Source of the DNA: JBBQLG01 sp964251665 | GTDB taxonomy: Bacteria > Bacteroidota > Bacteroidia > Cytophagales > Spirosomataceae | NCBI GenBank assembly: GCA_964251665.1 | Contig: CAXUKO010000025.1 | Location: forward strand, 1-64,000 | Direction: 5' to 3' | DNA length: 64,000 nucleotides | In this document: positions 46,501-54,545 of the stretch, piece after piece | Layout of the letters: each line of letters starts with the position of its first letter | How positions within the stretch are numbered: position 1 is the stretch's first letter | Notes under the pieces: generated by a model | What the model was told of the DNA's origin: nothing | The model's database searches: none | What the model saw: only the letters and a program-made list of their open reading frames with translations | Translations under genes and position numbers: made by a program

Positions 46501-46780
46501 TAGCACCAACACCCAGTCGAACTCCTTTTACGTCGAAAACGGCAGTTACCTGCGGATGCAGAACCTGACCATCGGCTACACGGTACCGGCCAGTTTACTC
46601 AACAATAGCCGTCTGCAGCGACTGCGGGTCTTTTTCCAGACCACCAACCTGTTTACCGTTACAGGCTATAAAGGGCTTGATCCGGGCGTGGGCGGTACTG
46701 CCGATACCAGCTTCGGCATCGATATTGGCAACTACCCGGTAACGCGGGGTTTCAACGGAGGTATTGGTATTACCTTCTAA
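43508..46780 (+). CDS. SusC/RagA-family TonB-dependent importer
   Basis: 1090 residues. Signal peptide (MLVGMGLLLASLASQAQ), carboxypeptidase-regulatory-like domain (ITGTIAGSDGPIPGANVLLK), plug with NEVIVTGYTTDSRKDNTGAV and IRIRGFGSFGNNQPLYVVDG-type block, then a large 22-strand barrel ending in a typical Phe. No N-terminal STN domain, so it is a pure importer, unlike the one at 51010. It pairs with the SusD gene 88 nt downstream; together they take up oligosaccharides or glycosides across the outer membrane. Probably the last part of the manD operon and regulated by the AraC protein. Confidence 0.96.
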   Translation: MKALLYRCRRTMLVGMGLLLASLASQAQDSRITGTIAGSDGPIPGANVLLKGTATGTSTDAAGKFALSVKGANPVLVISAIGFKSQEVQVGNRSTLNVRLEDDATALNEVIVTGYTTDSRKDNTGAVSTVKSRDITVTPTGNVEQVFQGRVSGVTVISSGQPGTNSIVRIRGFGSFGNNQPLYVVDGVPVSDQFNGINFLSPDDIESTTVLKDAATASIYGARAAGGVIVITTKRGAKKAGKLTVTYDGLYGITTPGHGQKMLNPQQQADWTWQSRRNDIYEAGGTIGNDSFTGLGGGQYGSGPTPVLPDYLNVGGTPGVVGTVDLTAAKALYNINPAAGPIYQVVRANKTGDGTDWYGAITRNAPLLRNTLGISGGSDHSRFYVSFSAQNQSGVLRTNQFNRYTLRANSEFDLLKNLRLGENLQLTYRQQLGQVGNTNGQSTPQDENVILQAFQINPIIPIYDEFGGYAGTAAKGFNGSQNPVATLDGTRNNKNFLASAFGNVYLEYDPIPGLTLRSSLGGQFGSSFANSYVRATYETAQNNSTFSYTENYGYNQNWTLTNTINYKRLFGLHNIDVLAGQEALNTGSGRNATGSGINPFSTDPNYVTLSSVSGTGLKLASSNSLGVNFLSLFGRVQYTYNDKYTLTGVLRRDGSSRFGANSRYGFFPALSAGWTLSNEAFLKTIPLISYLRLHAGYGIMGNSNNVDPNNQYNLYTQSISRSYDIGTTKSSVSPGFARSQIGNPDARWETAATSDVGLDASLLNGKLDVQVDVWRKDTRDLLFQVPLAGVVGNNANAPSVNIARMRNQGIDLQLTNRGNFTRDLRYEVILNGSFLSNVVQALAPGVANFQPTNLRNISPVQIQPGLPIASFYGYKVLGLFNSKEEVAAAPTQDGAGPGRFRYADVNGDGVIDAKDRTYLGSPVPKFTGGLTFIVRYKGFDVGAYLYTSLGSKIYNFSKWYIDFYPSFTGQAVSARVLDSWTPTHTNTDQPIFENTSNFSTNTQSNSFYVENGSYLRMQNLTIGYTVPASLLNNSRLQRLRVFFQTTNLFTVTGYKGLDPGVGGTADTSFGIDIGNYPVTRGFNGGIGITF

Positions 46781-46868
46781 AACGCATCCTGTCAGCATGA
46801 GCCCGTTGGCGAAGCTGATTAACCAAGAACTATTCATTCATCTGCTGCTATAACCCTTGTCAAATACC

Positions 46869-48611
46869 ATGAAAACGACACTAAAAAAGCGGATCATAAC
46901 GGCCAGTCTACCGTTGGTACTGATGGCCGTTGGCGTTGCCTGTAAAGATAATTTTTTGAGCCTCCCGCCAACCGGCACCATCAGCAGCAGCCAGCTAACG
47001 TCTAATGCTGGTTTGCAGGCTACCCTGATTGGGGCCTATGCGGAACTGAATGGCCGGGATTACGGCTGGTTTGGCTCCAGTTTTAACTGGCTTTGGGGAT
47101 CGGTAACGGGGGGCGACGCCAACAAGGGGTCCAACGCCGGCGACCAGAGTACGGCCGTCTTCGTGCAGAATTTTACGATTATCCCAACCACCGGGCCGAT
47201 CAACGACAAATGGAATGCCATGTATGAAGGCATTAGCCGGGCCAATACGGTGCTGCGGGTGCTTAAAACGCCGGGCCCGGATGTAACGGCAGTTATCGCG
47301 GCCAACATTGGAGCACAGGCCCGCTTCCTGCGCGGTCACTACTACTTTGAGTTGAAGAAGACCTTCAACAACACGCCGTACGTGGATGAAACCCTCGATT
47401 ACAGTACGGGCGTCGACAAAGTGACCAATGAGACTGACCTGTGGCCAAAAATTGAAGCCGATTTCAAATATGCCTACGACAACCTGCCCGAAAAACAGGA
47501 TGCCAATGGCCGCGCCAACAAGTGGGCTGCGGCATCGTATCTGGCCAAGACGTATCTGTACCAGAAGAAATACGCCGAAGCCAAAGCACTGTTTGATTTG
47601 ATCATTGCCAATGGCAAAACGTCCGGTGGTCAGAAATACGCCCTGATCGCTGATTTCACTACACTGTTCAACGCGGCCAACAGCATCAATGCGGAAGCCA
47701 TCTTTGCCATTCAGAATGCCTCCAATACCGGCAGCGTTAACAATGCCAACCCGGACATGGTATTGAATTTTCCGTTCAGTGGCGGTCCCGGTAGTTGCTG
47801 CGGCTTTTTTCAGCCCTCCTTTGAGATGGCTAACTCCTTCCGAACCACTGCCAGCGGATTGCCCCTGCTGGATGGGTCTTACAATACCGGCACAAACCAG
47901 CTGAAAACCGATCAGGGCCTGAATACGGCCGACCCCTTTACGCCCGACACGGGCCCATTGGACCCCCGAATTGACTATTCGGTTGGTCGGCGCGGTATTC
48001 CCTACTTGGATTGGGGCCCCCATCCGGGTGCCAACTGGATTCGCGATCAAACGTACGGCGGTCCATTTGCGCCCAAGAAATTTGTTTTCCCAAAATCACA
48101 GGAGGGTACATTAACGGACAATACGGGGTGGACGCCGGGTTATTCGACGATCAATTACAACATTATCCGCTACGCCGATGTGCTGTTGATGGCCGCCGAA
48201 GCAGAAGTTGAACTGAACAATCCTGAACAGGCGCGGGCCTATGTCAATCAGGTTCGGGCGCGGGCAGCTAATCCGGCCGCCTTTGTGAAAGGAACCGACG
48301 GCAAGCTGGCCGCCAATTACGTAATTAGCCAGTACACATCCCCCTGGACGAATCAGGCAGCAGCCCGCGATGCCGTTCGCTTCGAGCGTAAACTCGAACT
48401 CTCGGGAGAAGGCCACCGCTTTTTCGATCTGGTGCGCTGGGGCATTGCCGACAAAGCGGTCAATGCCTTTCTGGCCTATGAAAGCTCCAGGTTACCCGGC
48501 ACCTATACGGGTGCCCGGTTTACGGCGGGAAAGAATGAATACATGCCTATCCCGCAGCAGCAGATTGACCTTCAGGGTAGCGCCGTGCTGAAGCAGAATA
48601 CGGGGTATTAG
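46869..48611 (+). CDS. SusD/RagB-family substrate-binding lipoprotein
   Basis: 580 residues from the Met at 46869. Lipoprotein leader with lipobox VAC (GVACKDNFLSLPPTG) and the SusD N-terminal pattern of early Trp/Tyr repeats (YAELNGRDYGWFGSSFNWLW). TPR-like helices (KAYLYQKKYAEAKALFDLI) and the C-terminal block RFERKLELSGEGHRFFDLVR, then EYMPIPQQQIDLQ, are diagnostic. It is the surface lid of the SusCD transporter encoded just upstream. The Cys pair in GGPGSCCGFFQP (about residue 304) is unusual for the family and may be a substrate-loop disulfide. Confidence 0.95.
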   Translation: MKTTLKKRIITASLPLVLMAVGVACKDNFLSLPPTGTISSSQLTSNAGLQATLIGAYAELNGRDYGWFGSSFNWLWGSVTGGDANKGSNAGDQSTAVFVQNFTIIPTTGPINDKWNAMYEGISRANTVLRVLKTPGPDVTAVIAANIGAQARFLRGHYYFELKKTFNNTPYVDETLDYSTGVDKVTNETDLWPKIEADFKYAYDNLPEKQDANGRANKWAAASYLAKTYLYQKKYAEAKALFDLIIANGKTSGGQKYALIADFTTLFNAANSINAEAIFAIQNASNTGSVNNANPDMVLNFPFSGGPGSCCGFFQPSFEMANSFRTTASGLPLLDGSYNTGTNQLKTDQGLNTADPFTPDTGPLDPRIDYSVGRRGIPYLDWGPHPGANWIRDQTYGGPFAPKKFVFPKSQEGTLTDNTGWTPGYSTINYNIIRYADVLLMAAEAEVELNNPEQARAYVNQVRARAANPAAFVKGTDGKLAANYVISQYTSPWTNQAAARDAVRFERKLELSGEGHRFFDLVRWGIADKAVNAFLAYESSRLPGTYTGARFTAGKNEYMPIPQQQIDLQGSAVLKQNTGY

Positions 48612-48630
48612 GCTGCATTTACGTAGTGCA

Positions 48631-48691
48631 TAAGCTTATCCTGTCGGGTGTCGCTCAACTTTCCACCTGAGTACCTGACAGGGTAAGCTTA
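48631..48691 (+). terminator. Long RNA hairpin after susD
   Basis: A 19-bp stem (48631-48649 with 48673-48691) with two G-U wobbles and a 23-nt loop, 20 nt after the susD stop. The wobble pairs form only in plus-strand RNA, so the structure acts on this operon's transcript. No T-run follows directly, so it may be a 3'-end stabiliser as much as a terminator. Confidence 0.55.
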
Positions 48692-48718
48692 CAGCTGGTT
48701 CCGGTGAGAAGTAGCCGT

Positions 48719-48877
48719 TATGCACTTGTTGACATGAACATACCCGTGCCGTTTAGCCTGATGAAGCCGGGACCCGATTGCGGCAATGGCTACACCAACA
48801 GCGGGTATTTCCCCAATATGGCCGATCCGGTCAGCGGCTTCAGTCCGGTTCATGTGAACGGACAGTCAATAAACCGA
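48719..48877 (+). pseudogene. Fragment of a GH92-type hydrolase gene
   Basis: The frame reads YALVDMNIPVPFSLMKPGPD, CGNGYTNSGYFPNMADPVSG and FSPVHVNG, then loses similarity. This resembles the N-terminal region of GH92-type alpha-mannosidases (PFGMMKPGPD ... GFS-x-TH-x-SG). No upstream signal peptide or downstream catalytic part is present. It sits between the susD hairpin and the ECF sigma promoter, so it is probably the remnant of a hydrolase once belonging to the manD-susD locus. Motif recall only. Confidence 0.45.
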
Positions 48878-48970
48878 TCTGGCCCATCTAACGATTGGAA
48901 GTTGCGGCTTGGAAAAAGCCCGCTGTTTAGAGTACCTTGTAGAAAAGTGTCATAAAAAGACAATTATTTG

Positions 48971-48978
48971 TACTTTTG
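48971..48978 (+). promoter_or_regulatory. -7 box of the ECF sigma gene
   Basis: TACTTTTG matches TAnnTTTG of the Bacteroidota housekeeping sigma factor. A transcription start about 7 nt on (near 48985) would exclude the TTG at 48976 and favour the in-frame TTG at 49000 as initiation codon. The -33 element is not clear. Confidence 0.5.
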
Positions 48979-48999
48979 GTACTACTTTCTCTCATTCGC

Positions 49000-49563
49000 T
49001 TGGAACATTTGTCAGAGGAGTTACAGCTTTGGCGGGCTTTTCAGTCAGGGGATCAGGATGCCTATGCGGCCCTGTACCACGCCCACATACGGGCGATGTA
49101 CCGCTACGGCCTAAGTCTTGTATCCGTGTCGGAAGCGTTCGTGCTCGATTGTATCCACGATGTCTTTACGGAGGTATGGGTAAAACGCACTCGCCTGACG
49201 GAGCCGGACAACGTACGGTTCTATCTGTTAAAAGCCCTGAAGGTACGCATCCTGCACCTGCTGCAACGGCAGGAACGCCCCTACCAGTCCCTCTCCGACA
49301 ACGACTTTCCCGATCTTTGGGCCACGCCCTCATCAGAAGAGGTTTACGCCGAGATTGAGGATGCGCTGTCGCGCGAACAGCTGGTGCAGAAACTAATGAC
49401 TCAACTGCCTCCCCGGCAGCAGGAAGCACTTCGGCTGCGCTTTGTGGAAGAAATGAACTACGAGCAGATTGCCGATGTGCTCGCGATAAATCACCAGTCG
49501 GCTAAAAACCTTGTCTTCCGGGCGGTTGATAAACTTCGCGGCTGGCTCCCTCCTCTTTTTTAA
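49000..49563 (+). CDS. ECF-type RNA polymerase sigma factor
   Basis: 187 residues from the TTG at 49000 (LEHLSEELQLWRAFQSGDQD); the frame opens at 48976 but overlaps the -7 box. No ATG lies near the start. Sigma-70 region 2 (DAYAALYHAHIRAMYRYGLS, DCIHDVFTEVWVKR) and region 4 (LPPRQQEALRLRFVEEMNYE, QIADVLAINHQSAKNLVFRA) are complete. These sigma factors are held by an anti-sigma factor of the FecR type and released when the cognate outer-membrane receptor binds its ligand. The FecR and STN-receptor genes follow immediately. Confidence 0.93.
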   Translation: MEHLSEELQLWRAFQSGDQDAYAALYHAHIRAMYRYGLSLVSVSEAFVLDCIHDVFTEVWVKRTRLTEPDNVRFYLLKALKVRILHLLQRQERPYQSLSDNDFPDLWATPSSEEVYAEIEDALSREQLVQKLMTQLPPRQQEALRLRFVEEMNYEQIADVLAINHQSAKNLVFRAVDKLRGWLPPLF

Positions 49564-49638
49564 TTATTTCAATTATTTTTTTGGTTTTAGTGAGTACGAT
49601 AGCCGATTTCTGTCATCTACTGACAAAAACCGGCTATC

Positions 49639-50760
49639 GTGCTAAACCCTTACGAACACTATGCGGCTGTTGACTTTGTGAGTGACGATGCGTTTCTGGC
49701 CCATCATCTGGCTCCCGATGCACAGTCGACTCACTTTTGGGAACAATGGCTGCAGCTCCACCCGCATCAACAGCCCGAGTGGCAGGAAGCGCAGCGGTTA
49801 CTGGAAGCCGTTCGCCTGGGACTAAGCGACTATGCCCGAACGTATCTTTCCGAAGAAGCAGAAGCGCAGTTGCTGCTGCGCATTCAGGCCACCAACGCCT
49901 TAACCCGGGAAGAGTCCCGGATTATTCCTCTCTGGCGCCCTACCTGGCTCCGGCAGGTGGCCGCAGCCTGTTTCGTACTGGCCACCGGTGTTGGTTTCTG
50001 GTTGCTTACAACCCGGTTCGCTCAACCATCCATCTATCAGCAGCAGGTAGCCACTCTACAGCAAAAAGCGGTTGAACAAGCGAATCAGACGCAAACTCCC
50101 CGGTCGATACACCTGCCCGACGGGTCATCTGCGCTGCTCTACCCGCAAAGCCGGTTGAGTTATCCTGCCGATTTCGGTCAAAGAAACCGGGTCGTTTATC
50201 TGCTTGGCAAAGCCACATTCAACGTCGTTAAAAACACGGGAAAGCCATTTTACGTGTACGCGAATGAACTGGTCACCCGGGTTTTGGGCACCCAATTCAC
50301 CGTTGAAGCCTTCGAGCAGGGCAATGATGTAATTGTAACGGTGCAGCACGGCCAGGTGAATGTGTACCCGAACCAGTCATTCAGTGCCGAAAACGTTGGT
50401 CAGCCAACCCAGAAAGGCGTGTTGATCCTGCCCAACCAGCAGATCGTCTTCAGCCGGAAAAGTGAGCAGTTCGTAAAAAAGATCGTAGCGGAACCGATTG
50501 CCATTGAGCTGGATAAAGCCAAAGCCGAAGGGTTCGTCTTTGACGAGACACCCGTTGCGGACGCGTTCGAGCGGATAAAGAAGGTGTACGGCATCAATAT
50601 TATCTACAATGCCGATGACCTTAAGAACTGCCAGTTAACGGCCTCACTGGCGGAGGAATCGCTGTTCCAGAAATTAGACATCATTACCCAGTCAATTGAC
50701 GCTACCTATCAACTGATCGATGGCGAGATTGTCATTATCGCCAAAGGCTGCAGTGAATAG
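49639..50760 (+). CDS. FecR-family anti-sigma factor
   Basis: 373 residues, GTG start (an internal start is possible). Cytoplasmic N-terminal part about 110 residues (sigma-binding), a single membrane helix (QVAAACFVLATGVGFWLL), then the periplasmic FecR domain (SIHLPDGSSALLYPQSRLSY, VYLLGKATFNVVKNTGKPFY, VLGTQFTVEAF) and a C-terminal DUF4974 domain (FDETPVADAFERIKKVYGIN) that contacts the receptor STN domain. It controls the upstream sigma factor in response to substrate bound by the SusC at 51010. Confidence 0.94.
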   Translation: MLNPYEHYAAVDFVSDDAFLAHHLAPDAQSTHFWEQWLQLHPHQQPEWQEAQRLLEAVRLGLSDYARTYLSEEAEAQLLLRIQATNALTREESRIIPLWRPTWLRQVAAACFVLATGVGFWLLTTRFAQPSIYQQQVATLQQKAVEQANQTQTPRSIHLPDGSSALLYPQSRLSYPADFGQRNRVVYLLGKATFNVVKNTGKPFYVYANELVTRVLGTQFTVEAFEQGNDVIVTVQHGQVNVYPNQSFSAENVGQPTQKGVLILPNQQIVFSRKSEQFVKKIVAEPIAIELDKAKAEGFVFDETPVADAFERIKKVYGINIIYNADDLKNCQLTASLAEESLFQKLDIITQSIDATYQLIDGEIVIIAKGCSE

Positions 50761-51009
50761 TCAGGTCAATACATTTCAGTTGCATCCGTGATTTTCAATA
50801 CCCGTTACGAACGAACCTCAGCTGATCACCTAACCGCCACCAGATGCAGAAAACCAACCCTGAATACTACCCAAAAAGAAAAGGTCAGCGGTTCTTGCAC
50901 AACCACTGACCCCAATTTTCCAGTCGCCCTCAAGCGCAGCCTCTGCCAGGCTGACCGGAATTGTATCGCCCGAATTTTCTCTAAAAACCCGAACAATTAA
51001 CTCAAAAGT

Positions 51010-54000
51010 ATGAAAACAAATCGACGTTTACTGACCCAGTGTATGAGAGTATCACTACTACACACGCTGATAACGTGTCTTTGCCTGAGTGCCTCCTGGG
51101 CATCCGACGTCTCAGCGCAGGAATTACTTGACCGTCGGGTAACACTCGAGGTGCACGATCAGAAAGTCAAAACGGTGCTGAGTACGCTCGAAAAAGCCGC
51201 CAGTGTTAAATTTTCGTATAGTCCGCAAATCGTTCCGGCACACCGGAAACTATCATTTCAGGTACAAAACGTTACCCTCGGCGAAGTGCTGAGTACCCTC
51301 CTGCCCGGCTTGAATTTAACGTACAGTATTGTGGGTAGCCAGATCATCCTGCGGCAGTTACCCAATCCAACTCCTAACCTAAACAACCTCAACGCCTTTC
51401 TGCCCGCTTCCCTCACCGACCCTGCAAAATCAGCCGATCAGATTGTCTCCGGCGTCATATCCGACGAAACCGGGGGTGGACTGCCGGGCGTAAGTGTCGT
51501 ACTGAAAGGCAGCCAGCAGGGCACAACAACGGACGCGGAAGGTAAATACCGACTGGCCGTTTCGGGCGAGAAACCAACGCTGGTTTTTTCGTACGTGGGG
51601 TATCTATCCCAGGAAGTAGTGGTTGGCAACCGGACCACTATTAACATTTCATTGCAGGCCAGCGATAAAACCCTGGACGAAATTGTGGTGATTGGGTATG
51701 GCACGACCCGGAAGTCGGATTTGACCGGAGCCGTTGGTACCGTGAAGGAGGCTCAGCTGTTGGAACGGCCCGCCCCCTCGCTGAATCAGCAACTCTCGGG
51801 CCGTATTGCCGGGGTGCAGGTAAATACCAATTCGGGGCGCCCCGGCGGGCGGACTACCATCCGCATCCGGGGGTTCAGTTCGATCAACTCCTCCAACAAC
51901 CCGCTGTATGTGATCGATGGGGTTCTGCTCCCGCAAACACCCGGCAACCAGTTCAGCTCGCCCATTGACTATATTAACCCCAGCGACATCGTCTCGGTTG
52001 AAGTGCTCAAAGATGCCTCGTCTACCGCCATTTACGGTGCCAGGGGTGCCAACGGGGTTATTCTGGTACAAACCCGCAAAGGCAAAGCCGGTGAAGGCCG
52101 GGTTACCTACGATGCCAATTTCAGCATCAACACCATTGGCCCAAACCGGCCGCAGGTTCTGAACGCTAAAGAGTACTTAGCCACTGAAGACCTGGCCTAT
52201 GCCAATATCCAGAAATACGATCCCGTCGGCTGGGCAGCTGGCAAGTTTGCCAATCTGGACCCCGTTGTTCGGCGACGGGCGTTCAGTGCCGCGCATCCGG
52301 GTGTTTTTGACGCTAATCTCAACCCACTGTATGATACCGACTGGTTCAAGGAATCTACCCAGGCCAAGCTATCGCAGAGTCATCAGCTCGGTTTTAGCGG
52401 GGGCAACGAAAAGACGCAGTATGCCCTGTCGATTGGTTACCGCGATGACGAAGGGCTCATTAAAACCTCGTATCTGAAGCGGTACTCCGGCCGGTTTACG
52501 ATTGATGATCAGGTAAAGAAGTGGCTGAAAATCGGTGGTACGCTGAGTTATAACAACCAGACGGAAAATCTGGTCGACATCAACGATGCGGTGGCGCGGC
52601 AGATTGTCGAAGACTTTCCGTTCCTGCCGGTAAAGTATCCGGGTACTGACATCTACGCCGAAAACCGGGATTATCCGCAGGCCGAAGGAACCATGAGTTC
52701 GGTACACCGGCTGATGGACCGCAAATACATCCTGAATACGCAGACAACGCTGGGCAGCCTGTACTCGAACATCACCTTCGCCAAAGGCCTGGAGATGAAA
52801 ACAATTGTCGGAGCCAACATTCAGACGCAGGAAAACCTCCAGTCGCAGACCCGTACGCTGGATATTGGGGCCAATGGTACGGCATCGGCTAACAGTCGGC
52901 GCGAGACGTTCTGGTCGCTGGAAAATTTACTGACCTATAACCGGCAGTTTGGTACGGATCACACGCTAACGGCGCTGCTCGGAATTTCGTGGCAGCAGAC
53001 AAACATATTCCAGTTAGGAGCCAGTGTGCGGAATTTCGCTACCGACTACTTTACCTTTAATAACCTCGGCGCGGGCAGCACCCTGCCCGGTGTCAGTTCA
53101 GGAGCGTCTACCTATGGGTTCAACTCCTATTTTGGCCGGTTAAATTATGGGTACAAGGATAAATATCTGGTGACGTTTACGGGCCGGGCCGATGGATCAT
53201 CCAAGTTTGGCGAAAATAACAAGTTTGCCTTTTTTCCCTCAACGGCAGTAGCCTGGCGGGTATCGGAAGAAGACTTTCTGAAAGGCAACCCCATTGTTTC
53301 CAACCTGAAAGTGCGGGCCAGCGTCGGCCTGACCGGGAACTCCGAAATTCCCCCTTACTCGTCGCTGGCGTTACTGAGTTCCAACTATGCCACGATCTAC
53401 AACGATACCAAAGTGGGCGGAACAGGTATTGCCCGCTTAGCTAACCCGGATTTGCGCTGGGAAAAAACGCTTCAGGAAGACGTCGGCCTTGAATTGGGTC
53501 TGTTTAAAGGCCGCGTGACAATTGAAGCCGATTACTACTACCGCAAAACAACGGATATGCTTTTAGATGCGCCCGTTCCGCGCACCAGCGGGTACGCCAC
53601 CATCCGGCGGAACGTGGGTTCGATGCAAAATCAGGGCTTTGAATTTGGCCTGAACACGGTGAACGTTACAGGAGGAAATTTCCAGTGGAATAGCGCCTTC
53701 AACATCTCGTTCAACCGCAACAAGGTGTTGTCGCTGGCTACGCCGTCGGACATTTTCAACGTAGGCGGCCCTGATTTTACCAACTCAACGAATATCATCC
53801 GGGTTGGCCAGCCAGTTGGTGCGTTCTGGGGACTGACCCGGCTGGGCACCTGGAGTGAAGCTGAGCGCGAAGAAGCGGCTAAGTTTACCAGCTACCGCAA
53901 TGGCCTGACGCTGCTTCCCGGCGACATCAAGTACTTGGACGTGAACGGCGACAAGGCCATCACCGACGCCGACCGGAGCATCATTGGTAATGGCAGCCCG

Positions 54001-54513
54001 AAATACTGGGGCGCCTTCACCAACACGTTCCGGTACAAGAACCTGGATTTAACCCTCGAACTACAGTATTCGCAGGGCAATCAGGTACTGCTGATGAACC
54101 TGCACCCCAGCGAAGACCGGCAGGCACTGGCCAACAGCTACAAAACGGTGCTCAACGCCTGGACGCCTACCAACCAGAATACGCCCATTGCCGAAATTCG
54201 GGATACGCGGGCGGGCTACGTCACCAACGTAGACAGCCACTGGGTGAAAGACGGTTCGTTTCTGCGGGGCAAAAACGTGCTGCTGGGCTACACCTTTGCT
54301 CCGGCCCTGACCAACAAGCTTAAGCTGAACCGACTCCGGGTATATACTACCGTGCAAAACTTCTTTTTGCTCGTCAGCGATAAAGTCATCGGCGACCCGG
54401 AGGTGACACCAACCAACCAGGGCGATAACAACAGTGCCTTCTCACAGGGAGAAATCTGGCATAATTACCCCAAGCCAACAACGTACATGGTTGGTTTACA
54501 GATTGGTTTGTAA
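51010..54513 (+). CDS. SusC/RagA-family receptor with STN signalling domain
   Basis: 1167 residues. Signal peptide (TLITCLCLSASWASDVSAQ), then an STN (secretin/TonB N-terminal) domain: RRVTLEVHDQKVKTVLSTLE, FQVQNVTLGEVLSTLLPGLN, which relays ligand binding to FecR. Next a carboxypeptidase-regulatory-like domain (SGVISDETGGGLPGVSVVLK), plug (EIVVIGYGTTRKSDLTGAVG, IRIRGFSSINSSNNPLYVID) and barrel. It is the outer-membrane importer and sensor for its own induction. The SusD partner is 32 nt on. The cargo is unknown; gene content gives no nearby hydrolase. Confidence 0.96.
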   Translation: MKTNRRLLTQCMRVSLLHTLITCLCLSASWASDVSAQELLDRRVTLEVHDQKVKTVLSTLEKAASVKFSYSPQIVPAHRKLSFQVQNVTLGEVLSTLLPGLNLTYSIVGSQIILRQLPNPTPNLNNLNAFLPASLTDPAKSADQIVSGVISDETGGGLPGVSVVLKGSQQGTTTDAEGKYRLAVSGEKPTLVFSYVGYLSQEVVVGNRTTINISLQASDKTLDEIVVIGYGTTRKSDLTGAVGTVKEAQLLERPAPSLNQQLSGRIAGVQVNTNSGRPGGRTTIRIRGFSSINSSNNPLYVIDGVLLPQTPGNQFSSPIDYINPSDIVSVEVLKDASSTAIYGARGANGVILVQTRKGKAGEGRVTYDANFSINTIGPNRPQVLNAKEYLATEDLAYANIQKYDPVGWAAGKFANLDPVVRRRAFSAAHPGVFDANLNPLYDTDWFKESTQAKLSQSHQLGFSGGNEKTQYALSIGYRDDEGLIKTSYLKRYSGRFTIDDQVKKWLKIGGTLSYNNQTENLVDINDAVARQIVEDFPFLPVKYPGTDIYAENRDYPQAEGTMSSVHRLMDRKYILNTQTTLGSLYSNITFAKGLEMKTIVGANIQTQENLQSQTRTLDIGANGTASANSRRETFWSLENLLTYNRQFGTDHTLTALLGISWQQTNIFQLGASVRNFATDYFTFNNLGAGSTLPGVSSGASTYGFNSYFGRLNYGYKDKYLVTFTGRADGSSKFGENNKFAFFPSTAVAWRVSEEDFLKGNPIVSNLKVRASVGLTGNSEIPPYSSLALLSSNYATIYNDTKVGGTGIARLANPDLRWEKTLQEDVGLELGLFKGRVTIEADYYYRKTTDMLLDAPVPRTSGYATIRRNVGSMQNQGFEFGLNTVNVTGGNFQWNSAFNISFNRNKVLSLATPSDIFNVGGPDFTNSTNIIRVGQPVGAFWGLTRLGTWSEAEREEAAKFTSYRNGLTLLPGDIKYLDVNGDKAITDADRSIIGNGSPKYWGAFTNTFRYKNLDLTLELQYSQGNQVLLMNLHPSEDRQALANSYKTVLNAWTPTNQNTPIAEIRDTRAGYVTNVDSHWVKDGSFLRGKNVLLGYTFAPALTNKLKLNRLRVYTTVQNFFLLVSDKVIGDPEVTPTNQGDNNSAFSQGEIWHNYPKPTTYMVGLQIGL

Positions 54514-54545
54514 TCTATTCCTCAACTCCTTAAAAGACATTCATG

